Notes under the pieces: generated by a model
Told to the model about the DNA's origin: nothing
Seen by the model: only the letters and a program-made list of their open reading frames with translations
The model's database searches: none
Assembly (NCBI RefSeq): GCF_900198405.1
Contig: NZ_FZMR01000002.1
Coordinates: 1-64,000, forward strand
Direction: 5' to 3'
From: Helicobacter cetorum
Lineage (GTDB): Bacteria > Campylobacterota > Campylobacteria > Campylobacterales > Helicobacteraceae
DNA: 64,000 bases
Shown: piece after piece, positions 1 through 8,908 of the stretch
Numbering within the stretch: position 1 is the stretch's first letter
Layout of the letters: each line of letters begins with the position of its first letter
Program-made: the position numbers and the translations under genes

Positions 1-489
1 TGGGGTATAAAAGAAGGGGGGGGGGGGGGTAAGCCTATCATCATGGATAGGCAAGGCATTTAAATCTGTATGATGATGTCTCCAATAATCTCCATATAGT
101 CTAACAAAATCAAAAGGACTTTTCAAACAATCTTCTAAAGCTTGAATAAAATTGGACTCTAAGGATACATCATCTTCTAAAACAATAATAGGTTGATTTA
201 ATTTGACACACTCTTGCCACAAAAAATAATGGCTTAAATAGCACCCAAATTCTTGAGGCAATAATTTTCCAAGAGACGCATCCGAATGAAACCAATCAGA
301 TTTTAACAAACTTTGAGCATCATAAAGTTCTTTGACTAATTTTTCAAAATCTTTGTGTTTAGGACTAATCGCATCAAAGATTTGAAAATGACAATGCTCT
401 TTAAAATCAATATTGGCTTGAGCGATTAATTTTTCAGTATCCAAACGCCTTTTACTATCTTTTAAAGAGATGATATAAACTTGTGTCAT
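1..489 (-). CDS. LPS glycosyltransferase, family 25 (Lex2B-like), partial, with C14 tract
   Basis: The N-terminal 163 codons of a glycosyltransferase that would add a sugar to lipopolysaccharide; the rest lies beyond the left edge. Translation of the minus strand starts at ATG 489-487, 1 nt before the stop of adk would be reached on the other side, with MTQVYIISLKDSKRR. It carries the family-25 hallmarks 'YIISLKDSKRR', 'GCYLSHYFLW' and the metal-binding 'VLEDDV'. A run of 14 C (positions 29 to 16) encodes TPPPP and the frame stays open (FFYTP) to the window edge. In H. pylori the gene next to adk is HP0619, also a GT25 enzyme. The sugar and linkage cannot be read from this sequence. The tract suggests slipped-strand ON/OFF switching. 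Confidence 0.85.
   Translation of the reverse strand, partial: MTQVYIISLKDSKRRLDTEKLIAQANIDFKEHCHFQIFDAISPKHKDFEKLVKELYDAQSLLKSDWFHSDASLGKLLPQEFGCYLSHYFLWQECVKLNQPIIVLEDDVSLESNFIQALEDCLKSPFDFVRLYGDYWRHHHTDLNALPIHDDRLTPPPPFFYTP
16..29 (-). repeat. Poly-C (C14) contingency tract inside GT25 gene
   Basis: Fourteen consecutive G on the plus strand (C on the coding strand) lie inside the glycosyltransferase frame, after codon 'DDRLT'. With 14 residues the frame continues at least 5 codons past the tract to the window edge, so it is at least locally open. Whether this is the full-length phase cannot be judged without the downstream sequence. Tracts of this length are typical slipped-strand sites in Helicobacter LPS genes. 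Confidence 0.9.
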
Positions 490-1062
490 TTAACTATGCC
501 TTAAAATATATTCTTGCATTTCACTCACAATTTCTTCAATGCTTCTTTCACCATTGATAATTTTATGCAAATTCTTAGCCTTATAGAAGTTTTGAATGTC
601 AGCTAAGGGGTCTAAAAACACTCTCATGCGATTATTAAACACCACTTCATTATCATCAGCCCCCCTAGAACGCCCCAAAACTCTCTCTTTAGCAACACTT
701 TCGCTTACCTCTACTTCAATCACACTTTTTAAGACGACCTCATCTTGAGCGTTTAATTCCTTATCTAAAGCATTCATTTGCTCCACGCTTCTAGGATAGC
801 CATCAATTAAAATGATTTCTTTATTAGAACTCTTAATGGCTGAAAGAATCGTTTCTACTACAATATTTAAAGGCACTAATTCACCCTTAGAAGTAAAACC
901 CTCAATGAGCAAACCTCTCTCTGTTTTTTTAGCACTCTCAGCTCTTAATAAGTCTCCGGTAGAAAAATGAGCGATTTTTTCGCTGTTATTTTTGGCAATC
1001 ATCTCTGCATCGGTGGTTTTACCACTACCCGGGGCTCCAATAATCAAAAATAGTTGTTTCAA
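490..1062 (-). CDS. adk: Adenylate kinase
   Basis: Cytoplasmic enzyme interconverting ATP + AMP and 2 ADP. The 190-residue protein starts [17 protein letters not shown], with the P-loop at about residues 9-16. It also has the AMP-binding '[10 protein letters not shown]' and '[12 protein letters not shown]' motifs and the lid-type '[12 protein letters not shown]'. Length fits a short-lid bacterial Adk. The start is TTG at 1062-1060, preceded by AAAGGA; no ATG is available in that frame, and the product begins exactly as the H. pylori protein does. It lies 20 bp downstream of aspS and directly abuts the GT25 gene, as in H. pylori (HP0618-HP0617), so the genes are probably cotranscribed. Confidence 0.97.
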   Translation of the reverse strand: MKQLFLIIGAPGSGKTTDAEMIAKNNSEKIAHFSTGDLLRAESAKKTERGLLIEGFTSKGELVPLNIVVETILSAIKSSNKEIILIDGYPRSVEQMNALDKELNAQDEVVLKSVIEVEVSESVAKERVLGRSRGADDNEVVFNNRMRVFLDPLADIQNFYKAKNLHKIINGERSIEEIVSEMQEYILRHS

Positions 1063-1082
1063 ATGTTGTCCTTTTTTAAAAT

Positions 1083-2822
1083 TTATTTAGGGTTTCTTAA
1101 ACGAATATGTAATTCTCTTAATTGCTCTTCGCTCGCAGGGCTTGGTGCATCGGTCAATAAACATGAGGCTTTTTGCGTTTTAGGGAATGCTATCACATCT
1201 CTAATGCTACTAGATTTAGTCATAAGCATAATCAATCTATCAAAACCTATCGCAAAACCCCCATGGGGAGGTGCACCAAATTTTAACGCCTCTAGCAAAA
1301 AGCCAAATTTACTTTGTGCCTCCTCTTCGCCAATATTGAGTTTCTCAAAGATTTTCTTTTGAATTTCTTCTTTATGAATCCTAATACTTCCCCCACCAAG
1401 CTCCACACCATTAAGCACCACATCATAAGCAATAGAATTGATTTCTTCTAAATCCTCACACTCTAAATTTTTAGGCATAGTAAAGGGGTGGTGTAAAGCG
1501 TGATAGCCATTATCAATTTTTTCAAACATAGGAAAATCCACTACCCATAAGAAATTCAAGGCATCTTTATCAATGAGATTAAGCATTTCAGCTACTTTCA
1601 AGCGTAAGCGCCCCATGTAATCTAATACAATTTTCTTATCCCCTGCTCCAAAAAAGATAATATCCCCAACTTGTGCGTTAACTCTCTCTAAAATCGTCTT
1701 AAGCCCTTGTTCGCTTAAATACTTAACTAAAGGCCCTTTAATCTCATTGTCTCTAATTTGTAAATACGCCAAGCCTTGAGCTCCAAATTTACACACAAAG
1801 TCAAACATTTCTTTCATTACGCTACGACTAAACTTTTCATCAGCCCCCTTGACATTCAAAGCTTTAATGCGTTTGAATTTATTATCTTGTGCAATGCTAG
1901 AAAAAATAGGGCTTGAGCTATCCATAAAACAATCCCCTACTTCCACTAAGGGCAACTCAAAACGCAAATCCGGTTTATCGCTCCCATATTTTTCCATAGC
2001 CTCACTATAAGGCATGCGTTTAAAAGGTGTAGAGATAGAATGCCCTGCTACTTTAAAAATCTCTTGCAATAAATCTTCTACCACACCCATAACATCATTT
2101 TCATCACAAAAACTCATTTCTGCATCAATTTGCGTAAATTCTGGCTGTCTGTCCGCTCTCAAATCTTCATCTCTAAAACAACGAGCGATTTGAAAATACC
2201 TATCCATTCCCCCTACCATTAGAAGTTGCTTGAATAATTGCGGACTTTGGGGCAGTGCAAAAAATTCGCCATCATGCACACGACTTGGCACTAAATAATC
2301 TCTTGCACCCTCTGGGGTAGTCTTAGATAAAATAGGTGTTTCAATCTCTAAAAAGCCTTTTTGAGCTAAAACATTACGAGTAGCTAGAGCTACATCACTG
2401 CGTAATTTAAAGACTTCATAAGACTCCTTAGAGCGTAAATCCAAATAGCGGTATTTTAAACGCAAATCTTCATTTACACTTTTATCGCCAATTTCAATGG
2501 GTGGAGTAGCGCTCCTATTTTCAATGATTAAATCTTCTAAAACAATTTCAATTTTTCCGGTTTTTAGCTTAGGATTTTCTAGTCCCTCTCCTCTTAAACG
2601 CACCTTTCCTTTGGCTACTAGCACAAATTCATTACGCACTTCTAAAGCTTTCTCATAAGCTTTAGAGCTAGGGTCACACACTAATTGCACTAAACCGCTT
2701 TTATCTCTTAAATCAATAAAGATTACACCCCCATGGTCTCTATAGGTGTTGCACCATCCAGCGATTTTGACACTTTTATCAATATCTTTTTCGCTAATTT
2801 CTGCACATAAATGACTCCGCAT
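1083..2822 (-). CDS. aspS: Aspartyl-tRNA synthetase, probably non-discriminating
   Basis: Charges tRNA with aspartate. The 579-residue class II synthetase has an N-terminal OB-fold anticodon-binding domain (about 1-110), then the catalytic core with motif 2 '[22 protein letters not shown]' region and motif 3 '[13 protein letters not shown]' near the C terminus, and the bacterial GAD insertion in between. Start ATG 2822-2820 has a good AAGGAG ribosome site 6-7 nt upstream. In H. pylori the orthologue (HP0617) is known to charge both tRNA-Asp and tRNA-Asn, the latter corrected by GatCAB. I expect the same here but the specificity is inferred from the family. It is flanked by cheV and adk on the same strand. 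Confidence 0.97.
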   Translation of the reverse strand: MRSHLCAEISEKDIDKSVKIAGWCNTYRDHGGVIFIDLRDKSGLVQLVCDPSSKAYEKALEVRNEFVLVAKGKVRLRGEGLENPKLKTGKIEIVLEDLIIENRSATPPIEIGDKSVNEDLRLKYRYLDLRSKESYEVFKLRSDVALATRNVLAQKGFLEIETPILSKTTPEGARDYLVPSRVHDGEFFALPQSPQLFKQLLMVGGMDRYFQIARCFRDEDLRADRQPEFTQIDAEMSFCDENDVMGVVEDLLQEIFKVAGHSISTPFKRMPYSEAMEKYGSDKPDLRFELPLVEVGDCFMDSSSPIFSSIAQDNKFKRIKALNVKGADEKFSRSVMKEMFDFVCKFGAQGLAYLQIRDNEIKGPLVKYLSEQGLKTILERVNAQVGDIIFFGAGDKKIVLDYMGRLRLKVAEMLNLIDKDALNFLWVVDFPMFEKIDNGYHALHHPFTMPKNLECEDLEEINSIAYDVVLNGVELGGGSIRIHKEEIQKKIFEKLNIGEEEAQSKFGFLLEALKFGAPPHGGFAIGFDRLIMLMTKSSSIRDVIAFPKTQKASCLLTDAPSPASEEQLRELHIRLRNPK

Positions 2823-2857
2823 TTGTTACTCCTTTATTTTAATATATAATTTAAATG

Positions 2858-3793
2858 TTATGAAAGTGCTCTTTTAAGCATTTCATGGATTTCAAGAGCG
2901 TTAGATTTTACCACAAAACCATCTGCCTCCAACGATTGGGCTAATTGGCGATTAGAATCGCTACTCATAGATGAATTAATAATCACAGGAATAAGTTCAG
3001 TTCTCCCATCAGCTTTAATGGTTTTTAGCACTTCAAACCCTGAAGTTACAGGCATTTCTAAGTCTGTAATTACAACGCCAACTTTTTTATAATTATCATT
3101 TTCATATAAATAGTCTAGCAACTCTTTTCCATTTGAAAAAGCTAAATAGTTCAAGTTTAGAGTTTGCACAATTTTTTCTAAAGTTTTAAGTGCGACTTGA
3201 GAATCCTCAGCAATTAAAATCATTTTTTGACTTTTAATTGCCTCAACACAACGCAAATCTAATTCATCTAAGTCTCTCATAGTTGGAAAAATATCATTCA
3301 CCATCTTTTCTACATCTAAGATTTGCATAACCCTCTCACTATCAAAGCGAGTGATGGCTGTAACCTTTCCGCTTATATCAATCCCTTGCTTATCACCTGT
3401 GCTAATCTCTGTCCAACTTTTATGCACAATACTTTCAATCTTTAAGACTCGCATAGCTACCAAATGATTAGAAAAATGACACACTATGACCAACTTTTCT
3501 TTATCAGAAATACCATACTCTTTTAATGAACGCTCTGAAAAATTACTATCATAATGCAACCATCTTCTTACATCTACGAGTGGAATAGACTCTCCTCTAA
3601 CCATAAGGAATCCAAGCATCATGCCCTCAGCCCCTCCAATAGTCTCTGTAAGCTCCCCATCGTAATGAATAATTTCTCTAATCTTAAAGATATTCATGCC
3701 ATAGAGCTGAGCGTCTTCGCCCTCATCTAATTTGAAACACAAAAACTGAGCCTCATTATTCAAATGCAATGAAGTTGTTTTTTGGACATCCAT
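2858..3793 (-). CDS. cheV: Chemotaxis coupling protein CheV (CheW-receiver fusion)
   Basis: A coupling protein linking chemoreceptors to CheA. The 311-residue protein has an N-terminal CheW-like domain (about 15-170) and a C-terminal response-regulator receiver domain (about 190-311). The acidic pocket 'IAEDSQ' and the probable phospho-acceptor Asp244 in 'ITDLEMPVTSG' are present. H. pylori has three CheV paralogues; position beside aspS corresponds to HP0616 (CheV2), so this is probably that paralogue. ATG 3793-3791 is preceded by AAGGGAA. The 221-bp gap to the divergent TonB receptor holds the promoters of both genes. Confidence 0.95.
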   Translation of the reverse strand: MDVQKTTSLHLNNEAQFLCFKLDEGEDAQLYGMNIFKIREIIHYDGELTETIGGAEGMMLGFLMVRGESIPLVDVRRWLHYDSNFSERSLKEYGISDKEKLVIVCHFSNHLVAMRVLKIESIVHKSWTEISTGDKQGIDISGKVTAITRFDSERVMQILDVEKMVNDIFPTMRDLDELDLRCVEAIKSQKMILIAEDSQVALKTLEKIVQTLNLNYLAFSNGKELLDYLYENDNYKKVGVVITDLEMPVTSGFEVLKTIKADGRTELIPVIINSSMSSDSNRQLAQSLEADGFVVKSNALEIHEMLKRALS

Positions 3794-3945
3794 TCAATTC
3801 CCTTAGTCATCACAAATATTTGACTGCAATTCTACAATGTAATACCTTATACTTTGCATATGAATATTAAAAATTTATACCAAATTGCTTTATTAACTAT
3901 TCATTAATCTTAACAAAAATATAAATGCTTAGTTTAATAAAAAAT

Positions 3946-3970
3946 TAATATTTTGTTGATTACAATAATA
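3946..3970. promoter_or_regulatory. NikR-like operator upstream of TonB receptor
   Basis: The sequence reads TAATA, then 15 bases, then TAATA, a perfect fit to the H. pylori NikR pattern TRWYA-N15-TRWYA. It ends 44 bp before the ATG of the TonB-dependent receptor, where a repressor would block transcription. The surrounding DNA is very AT-rich, so a chance match is possible. An 8-T run just before the ribosome site (3996-4003) may add promoter-length variation. Confidence 0.5.
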
Positions 3971-4014
3971 AAATATTTTTTAATTTTATTTTTTATTTTT
4001 TTTGGAGATTGATT

Positions 4015-6441
4015 ATGCAATATATACCAACACGACTAAATAAAACTACAAACTTATCATTATCTTTTCTTTTGGCTTTATTTGGAACTTTTGATTTAGC
4101 AGAGGCCAAAGAAGATGATAAAAATAGCAAAAATAAAAAATCACATACTTTAGGTAAAGTTACTACCCAAGCTCAAAGAATCTTTAACTATAATAATCAA
4201 ACTCATGTATCTATTAAAGAATTAGAAAGAAGACAGGCTAATCAAATCAGCGACATGTTTAGAAGAAACCCCAATATCAATGTAGGTGGTGGGAGTTTAA
4301 TGGCACAAAAAATCTATGTGCGTGGCATTGAAGATAGACTTGCTAGAGTAACCATAGATGGAGCAGCTCAAATGGGAGCAAGCTATGGGCATCAAGGTAA
4401 TACCGTGATTGACCCGGGCATGTTAAAAGAAGTTATTGTTACTAAAGGAGCTGCACAAGCTAGTGCAGGACCTATGGCCTTAATTGGGGCGATTAAAATG
4501 GAAACTAAAAGTGCGAGAGATTTTATCCCTAAGGGTAAAAATTACGCTGTTAGCGGAGCAACAAGTTTTTATACTAATTTTGGAGATAGAGAAAATATTA
4601 CCGGAGCTTATCAAAACGAATATTTTGATATATTATTGTATTACACACATCAAAATATATTTTATTATAGAGATGGCAATAATGCTATGAAAAATCTTTT
4701 TAACCCTACAGAAAATGATAAAGTTTCAGGCTCTCCAAGCGAACAAAACAATGTCTTGGTCAAAGCAAACGCTTATTTAAGCGATAGAGATACACTTACT
4801 TTAAGCTATAACCTAACAAGAGATAATGCTAAAAGACCTTTGAGGGCGAATTTCACAGGAACTTTCTTGCCTTATAGTTGCGATGATTTTAATGATTATT
4901 CTAAGCGTAATGAAGTAGGAAAATGTTTGTTTGAAAATGATGCAAGGCTTTTTAAAACCGATAGCGTTAATATGGTAAATAACATTAGTTTAGCCTATGA
5001 AAGAGAAGGAGGAACTAGCTTTAATGACCCCAAATTAAAAATTGATGCGTATGGAAGTGTTAGAAATGTCAAAATCAATCCACTTTTTTCTCCAAATGAT
5101 ATTGCTAAGACCATCGATTATACCGCACCAAATACACAAAATGATGATTCAAACCTATGTGTTGCACAAGGTGGTATTTATAATGCTATGACTCAAACTT
5201 GCTCTATTAGTTTTAGAAACCTTGGAGGTGGCTCTGTGGTAGCTAAAAAAGATTTAAATATTGTTAATGCCGGTGCGAATGTTAATGTTTCTCACACTCT
5301 CAATCATAATAGCGAAAATCTTTTTGAATACGGCTTGAATTACCAAAATTTAACGACTTTTGATAGTGCTATTCCTAAAAGTGAATTAGTCAAACCAGGA
5401 GATGCCCCTAATGCGTGTAAGCAAGTAACAGGTCCTAATGACCCTAATATGAGTGGACATTGTCAAAGAAATGGCGAAACGGCTAATGTTATAGGGGTCT
5501 ATGCTCAAGCTAACTATACTCTACACCCCATGGTAACTTTGGGTGCTGGAACTCGTTATGATGTCTATACTTTCGTAGATAAAGACTGGCAATTACATGT
5601 AACTCAAGGCTTTAGCCCTAGCACAGCTTTGATTGTTTCGCCTTTAAAAAACTTAAATTTTAGACTCTCCTATGCATATGTTACTAGAGGGCCTTTACCG
5701 GTGGGCCTAGTATGGATGCGTCAAGATAATTTACGATACGACAAACATTTAAAACCAGAAATTGGTCAAAATTTTGAATTTAATATTGAATACAATAGCG
5801 AGTATTTTGATTTTAGAGCTGCAGGCTTTACGCAATTACTTTCAAACTACATCAATAAATTCACTTCAACTCTTTATGTTACTAACATTAAAGATATTAT
5901 TTATATTCCCGGATATGAAGTCTCTGGAACAGGTAAATACAAGGGATTTTCTTTGGGGCTAAGTGTGGGGCGTTCATGGCCTAGCATAAAAGGTCATATG
6001 TTAGCTGATGTATACGAATTAGCAGCTACTACGGGCAATGTATTTATTTTGACGGCAAGTTATACAATTCCTCGTGCTGGTCTTAGTTTTACTTGGCTTT
6101 CACGCTTTGTTACTAATTTAGATTATTGTGCTTATAGCCCTTATCGTAATGGCCCTACAGATATTGACAGACGACCTAGCAATTGTGCTAAAAAACCCGG
6201 CATTTTCCATGTGCATAAACCAGGCTATGGCATTAGCAGTTTCTTTGTAACCTACAAGCCCACACAAAAGAAATATCAGGGTTTGAGCGTGAATTTAGTT
6301 TTTAACAATATCTTTAATAAACAATATGTCAATCAAGCAAGCCCCGTAATGAGTCCTGATGAGCCTAACCAAGATAAATACGCAATAGGCATGGCAGAAC
6401 CAGGGTTTAATGCACGCTTTGAAGTAGCCTATAAGTTTTAA
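4015..6441 (+). CDS. TonB-dependent outer-membrane receptor, FrpB-like
   Basis: Energy-dependent importer in the outer membrane for a metal complex or heme, driven by TonB-ExbBD. The 808-residue product has a signal peptide ending near 'DLAEA' (about residue 32). A plug domain follows (about 50-165), with 'RRNPNINVGG', 'IYVRGIEDRLARVTIDG' and 'VIVTKGAAQASAGP'. The beta-barrel ends in 'FNNIFNKQYVNQA' and the terminal 'FEVAYKF'. The start is ATG 4015 rather than the in-frame TTG at 4009, because GGAG (4004-4007) is 7 nt from ATG but only 1 nt from TTG. The NikR-like box upstream suggests nickel-responsive control, as for FrpB4 of H. pylori. Which FrpB paralogue it is, and its substrate, cannot be fixed from sequence. 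Confidence 0.9.
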   Translation: MQYIPTRLNKTTNLSLSFLLALFGTFDLAEAKEDDKNSKNKKSHTLGKVTTQAQRIFNYNNQTHVSIKELERRQANQISDMFRRNPNINVGGGSLMAQKIYVRGIEDRLARVTIDGAAQMGASYGHQGNTVIDPGMLKEVIVTKGAAQASAGPMALIGAIKMETKSARDFIPKGKNYAVSGATSFYTNFGDRENITGAYQNEYFDILLYYTHQNIFYYRDGNNAMKNLFNPTENDKVSGSPSEQNNVLVKANAYLSDRDTLTLSYNLTRDNAKRPLRANFTGTFLPYSCDDFNDYSKRNEVGKCLFENDARLFKTDSVNMVNNISLAYEREGGTSFNDPKLKIDAYGSVRNVKINPLFSPNDIAKTIDYTAPNTQNDDSNLCVAQGGIYNAMTQTCSISFRNLGGGSVVAKKDLNIVNAGANVNVSHTLNHNSENLFEYGLNYQNLTTFDSAIPKSELVKPGDAPNACKQVTGPNDPNMSGHCQRNGETANVIGVYAQANYTLHPMVTLGAGTRYDVYTFVDKDWQLHVTQGFSPSTALIVSPLKNLNFRLSYAYVTRGPLPVGLVWMRQDNLRYDKHLKPEIGQNFEFNIEYNSEYFDFRAAGFTQLLSNYINKFTSTLYVTNIKDIIYIPGYEVSGTGKYKGFSLGLSVGRSWPSIKGHMLADVYELAATTGNVFILTASYTIPRAGLSFTWLSRFVTNLDYCAYSPYRNGPTDIDRRPSNCAKKPGIFHVHKPGYGISSFFVTYKPTQKKYQGLSVNLVFNNIFNKQYVNQASPVMSPDEPNQDKYAIGMAEPGFNARFEVAYKF

Positions 6442-6452
6442 ACCACTATAAT

Positions 6453-6483
6453 AACGCCCTATTTCAAGTTTTATAAGGGCGTT
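6453..6483 (+). promoter_or_regulatory. Hairpin covering the ligA ribosome-binding site
   Basis: Inverted repeat AACGCCCT (6453-6460) / AGGGCGTT (6476-6483), 8 bp with a 15-nt loop, lies between the receptor stop and the ligA ATG (6487). No T-run follows the 3' arm, so it is a poor intrinsic terminator. The only Shine-Dalgarno-like stretch for ligA, AAGGG (6475-6479), sits in the 3' arm and would be masked in the folded RNA. Confidence 0.55.
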
Positions 6484-6486
6484 ACC

Positions 6487-8445
6487 ATGATAAAAAGCCA
6501 AAAAGAATATTTAGAAAGAATTGAATATTTAAACACATTATCACACCATTATTACAATCTCAATGAACCCTTAGTAAGCGATGCTACTTATGATGAACTC
6601 TATAAAGAATTAAAAGATTATGAAGAAAAAAATCCTACTTTAATTCAGGCTAATTCCCCTACCCAAAAAGTTGGGGCTACTACATTAAATCAGTTTAGTA
6701 AAAATTCTCATTTAATGCGAATGTGGAGCTTAGATGATGTGTTTGATAATAGCGAATTACAAACTTGGCTTAATCGCATTTTAAAAGTCTATCCTAACAC
6801 CAAATTTGTGTGTTCGCCCAAACTTGATGGGGTTTCTTTAAATCTTTTATACAATAAGGGCAAATTAGTGAGTGCGACCACTAGGGGCAATGGCTTAGAA
6901 GGGGAGTTAGTTACAATGAATGCAAAAAATATCGCTAACATTCCCCATATTATTTCTTATGATGAAAAGATAGAAATTAGGGGCGAAGTGATTATTTCTA
7001 AAGATGATTTTGAAACCTTAAATCAAGAACGCTTAGAATCTAATGAAGTTTTATTTGCTAACCCTAGAAATGCCGCCGCAGGAAGTTTGAGACAGCTTGA
7101 TAGTAGTATCACTAAAAAACGCAAATTGCAATTTATTCCCTGGGGTGTGGGTAAACATTCTTTAAATTTCCTAAGCTTTAAGGAATGCTTAGATTTTATT
7201 GTTTCCTTAGGTTTTAGTGCGATTGAATATTTAAGCTTAAATAAAAACCACGAAGAGATAGAACAAAGCTATCACACGCTGATTAAAAAAAGAGATGATT
7301 TTTTTGCCCTTTTAGATGGCATGGTTATCGTTATTGATGAACTAAGCACACAAAATGAGCTAGGCTATACCCAAAAATCCCCTAAATTTGCTTGTGCTTA
7401 TAAATTTCCAGCCCTAGAAAAACACACCAAGATTTTAGAAGTGATTAACCAAGTGGGGCGTAGTGGGGCCATAACTCCAGTAGCTCTTTTAGAGCCTGTA
7501 GAAATTGCTGGGGCAAAGATTACTAAAGCGACTTTACACAATTATTCTGAAATTGAAAAAAAGAATATTATGCTTAATGATATGGTTGTAGTCATCAGAA
7601 GTGGCGATGTGATTCCTAAAATTATCAAACCTTTAGAGCATTACAGGAATGGCTCACAACACCCCATTATTCGCCCTACACATTGCCCCATATGTTCGCA
7701 TGAGCTTTTATGTGAAGAGATTTTTACTTATTGTCAAAACATTAATTGTTCCGCAAGACTTAAAGAAAGCTTGATTCATTTTGCTTCTAAGGATGCCCTA
7801 AATATTCAAGGCTTAGGCGATAAAGTCATAGAGCAACTTTTTGAAGAAAAGCTTATTCTTAATGCCCTAGACTTATATACTTTAAAATTAGACGATTTAA
7901 TGCAACTAGACAAATTTAAAATCAAAAAGGCTCAAAATCTACTAGATGCCATTAATGAGAGCAAAAACCCACCCTTATGGCGTTTAATCAATGCTTTAGG
8001 GATTGAGCATATCGGTAAGGGAGCGAGTAAAACTCTAGCCAAATATGGTTTGAATATCTTAGAAAAAAGCGAAGAAGAGTTTTTAGAGATAGAAGGATTT
8101 GGGGTTGAAATGGCACATTCTTTAGTAAATTTTTATGCAAGCAATAAGGAATTTATTCAAGCCTTATTTGACTTGTTAAACCCTATTGTTGAAGAAAAAA
8201 TAGAGACTTTAAACCATTCTATTTTTAATAATAAAACCGTTGTAATAACTGGCACACTTTCTAAACCAAGGCAAGAATACACTCAAATACTAGAAAACTT
8301 AGGGGCAAAAATTGCCTCAAGTGTGAGCGCTAAAACTAATTTTCTCATCGCTGGAGAAAACGCTGGCTCAAAACTGGCTCTAGCACAAAAACATGGTATT
8401 ACTATTTTGAATGAAGAAGAATTGCTAGAAAAACTTAAGCCATAA
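6487..8445 (+). CDS. ligA: NAD-dependent DNA ligase
   Basis: Seals nicks in replication and repair using NAD+. The 652-residue protein has the full family order: Ia domain, adenylation domain with catalytic Lys112 in 'CSPKLDGVSL', OB fold, a four-Cys zinc finger (CPIC...CQNINC), helix-hairpin-helix repeats and a C-terminal BRCT domain (about 575-652). The start MIKSQKEYLERI agrees with H. pylori LigA (HP0615). The ligA-cheV-aspS-adk synteny is kept, but a TonB receptor is interposed between cheV and ligA. Translation may be limited by the hairpin over its ribosome site. Confidence 0.98.
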   Translation: MIKSQKEYLERIEYLNTLSHHYYNLNEPLVSDATYDELYKELKDYEEKNPTLIQANSPTQKVGATTLNQFSKNSHLMRMWSLDDVFDNSELQTWLNRILKVYPNTKFVCSPKLDGVSLNLLYNKGKLVSATTRGNGLEGELVTMNAKNIANIPHIISYDEKIEIRGEVIISKDDFETLNQERLESNEVLFANPRNAAAGSLRQLDSSITKKRKLQFIPWGVGKHSLNFLSFKECLDFIVSLGFSAIEYLSLNKNHEEIEQSYHTLIKKRDDFFALLDGMVIVIDELSTQNELGYTQKSPKFACAYKFPALEKHTKILEVINQVGRSGAITPVALLEPVEIAGAKITKATLHNYSEIEKKNIMLNDMVVVIRSGDVIPKIIKPLEHYRNGSQHPIIRPTHCPICSHELLCEEIFTYCQNINCSARLKESLIHFASKDALNIQGLGDKVIEQLFEEKLILNALDLYTLKLDDLMQLDKFKIKKAQNLLDAINESKNPPLWRLINALGIEHIGKGASKTLAKYGLNILEKSEEEFLEIEGFGVEMAHSLVNFYASNKEFIQALFDLLNPIVEEKIETLNHSIFNNKTVVITGTLSKPRQEYTQILENLGAKIASSVSAKTNFLIAGENAGSKLALAQKHGITILNEEELLEKLKP

Positions 8446-8480
8446 AAAAAGACTTTTTTCTTGGTCTTTGTCATTTTTTA

Positions 8481-8864
8481 TTATAGATTCCTTTTATTCC
8501 TAAGCTTAATTTTAAGTGTAGCTACATCCAAAATAAACTCATTAATTAAACCAAATAATCACTCTCTCGCTGACAAGCGTGCTTCAATAAAAATATAGGT
8601 GTTGTTCCTAGCTTTTTGGTGATTGTTTTACTATTAAGTTAGATTTGAATTTTCTCTCACTAAGGTTTACACCACACTCTAACTTTGCAATAGAAACACA
8701 ATAATCATTCCTAGCTAATTCTAATAACTTTCTATGATTTAACCCATGTAATCCCACAAGAGTTTTTAAAAATAATCCTTGGTTACCTTCGGTTTTTTAC
8801 TCCTTTCCCAAAAATATGAAAGATTCACAAATTCCTCATCTAATTCAACAAAACCATTTTTATA
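8481..8864 (-). pseudogene. Decayed coding remnant, at least two frame changes
   Basis: No intact gene lies between ligA and the next gene (8446-8908). Read on the minus strand, three consecutive protein-like segments occur in different frames. The first begins YKNGFVELDEEFVNLSYFW (8864 down to about 8769). The second includes 'VGLHGLNHRKLLELARND' and ends 'IVKQSPKS' before TAG 8610-8608. The third, 'FGLINEFILDVATLKIKL', ends at TAA 8483-8481. I do not recognise the parent protein. The change of frame at natural-looking junctions suggests an old gene broken by small indels rather than noncoding DNA. Confidence 0.5.
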
Positions 8865-8908
8865 TTAAATTTCAATAAATCTGGCACTATCGCCCTATCT
8901 CACCTCTA

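Noticed and set aside
8446-8480. AAAGAC/GTCTTT hairpin after ligA as terminator
   Set aside because: Six A/T-rich pairs around an unstructured loop; too weak to call as a feature.
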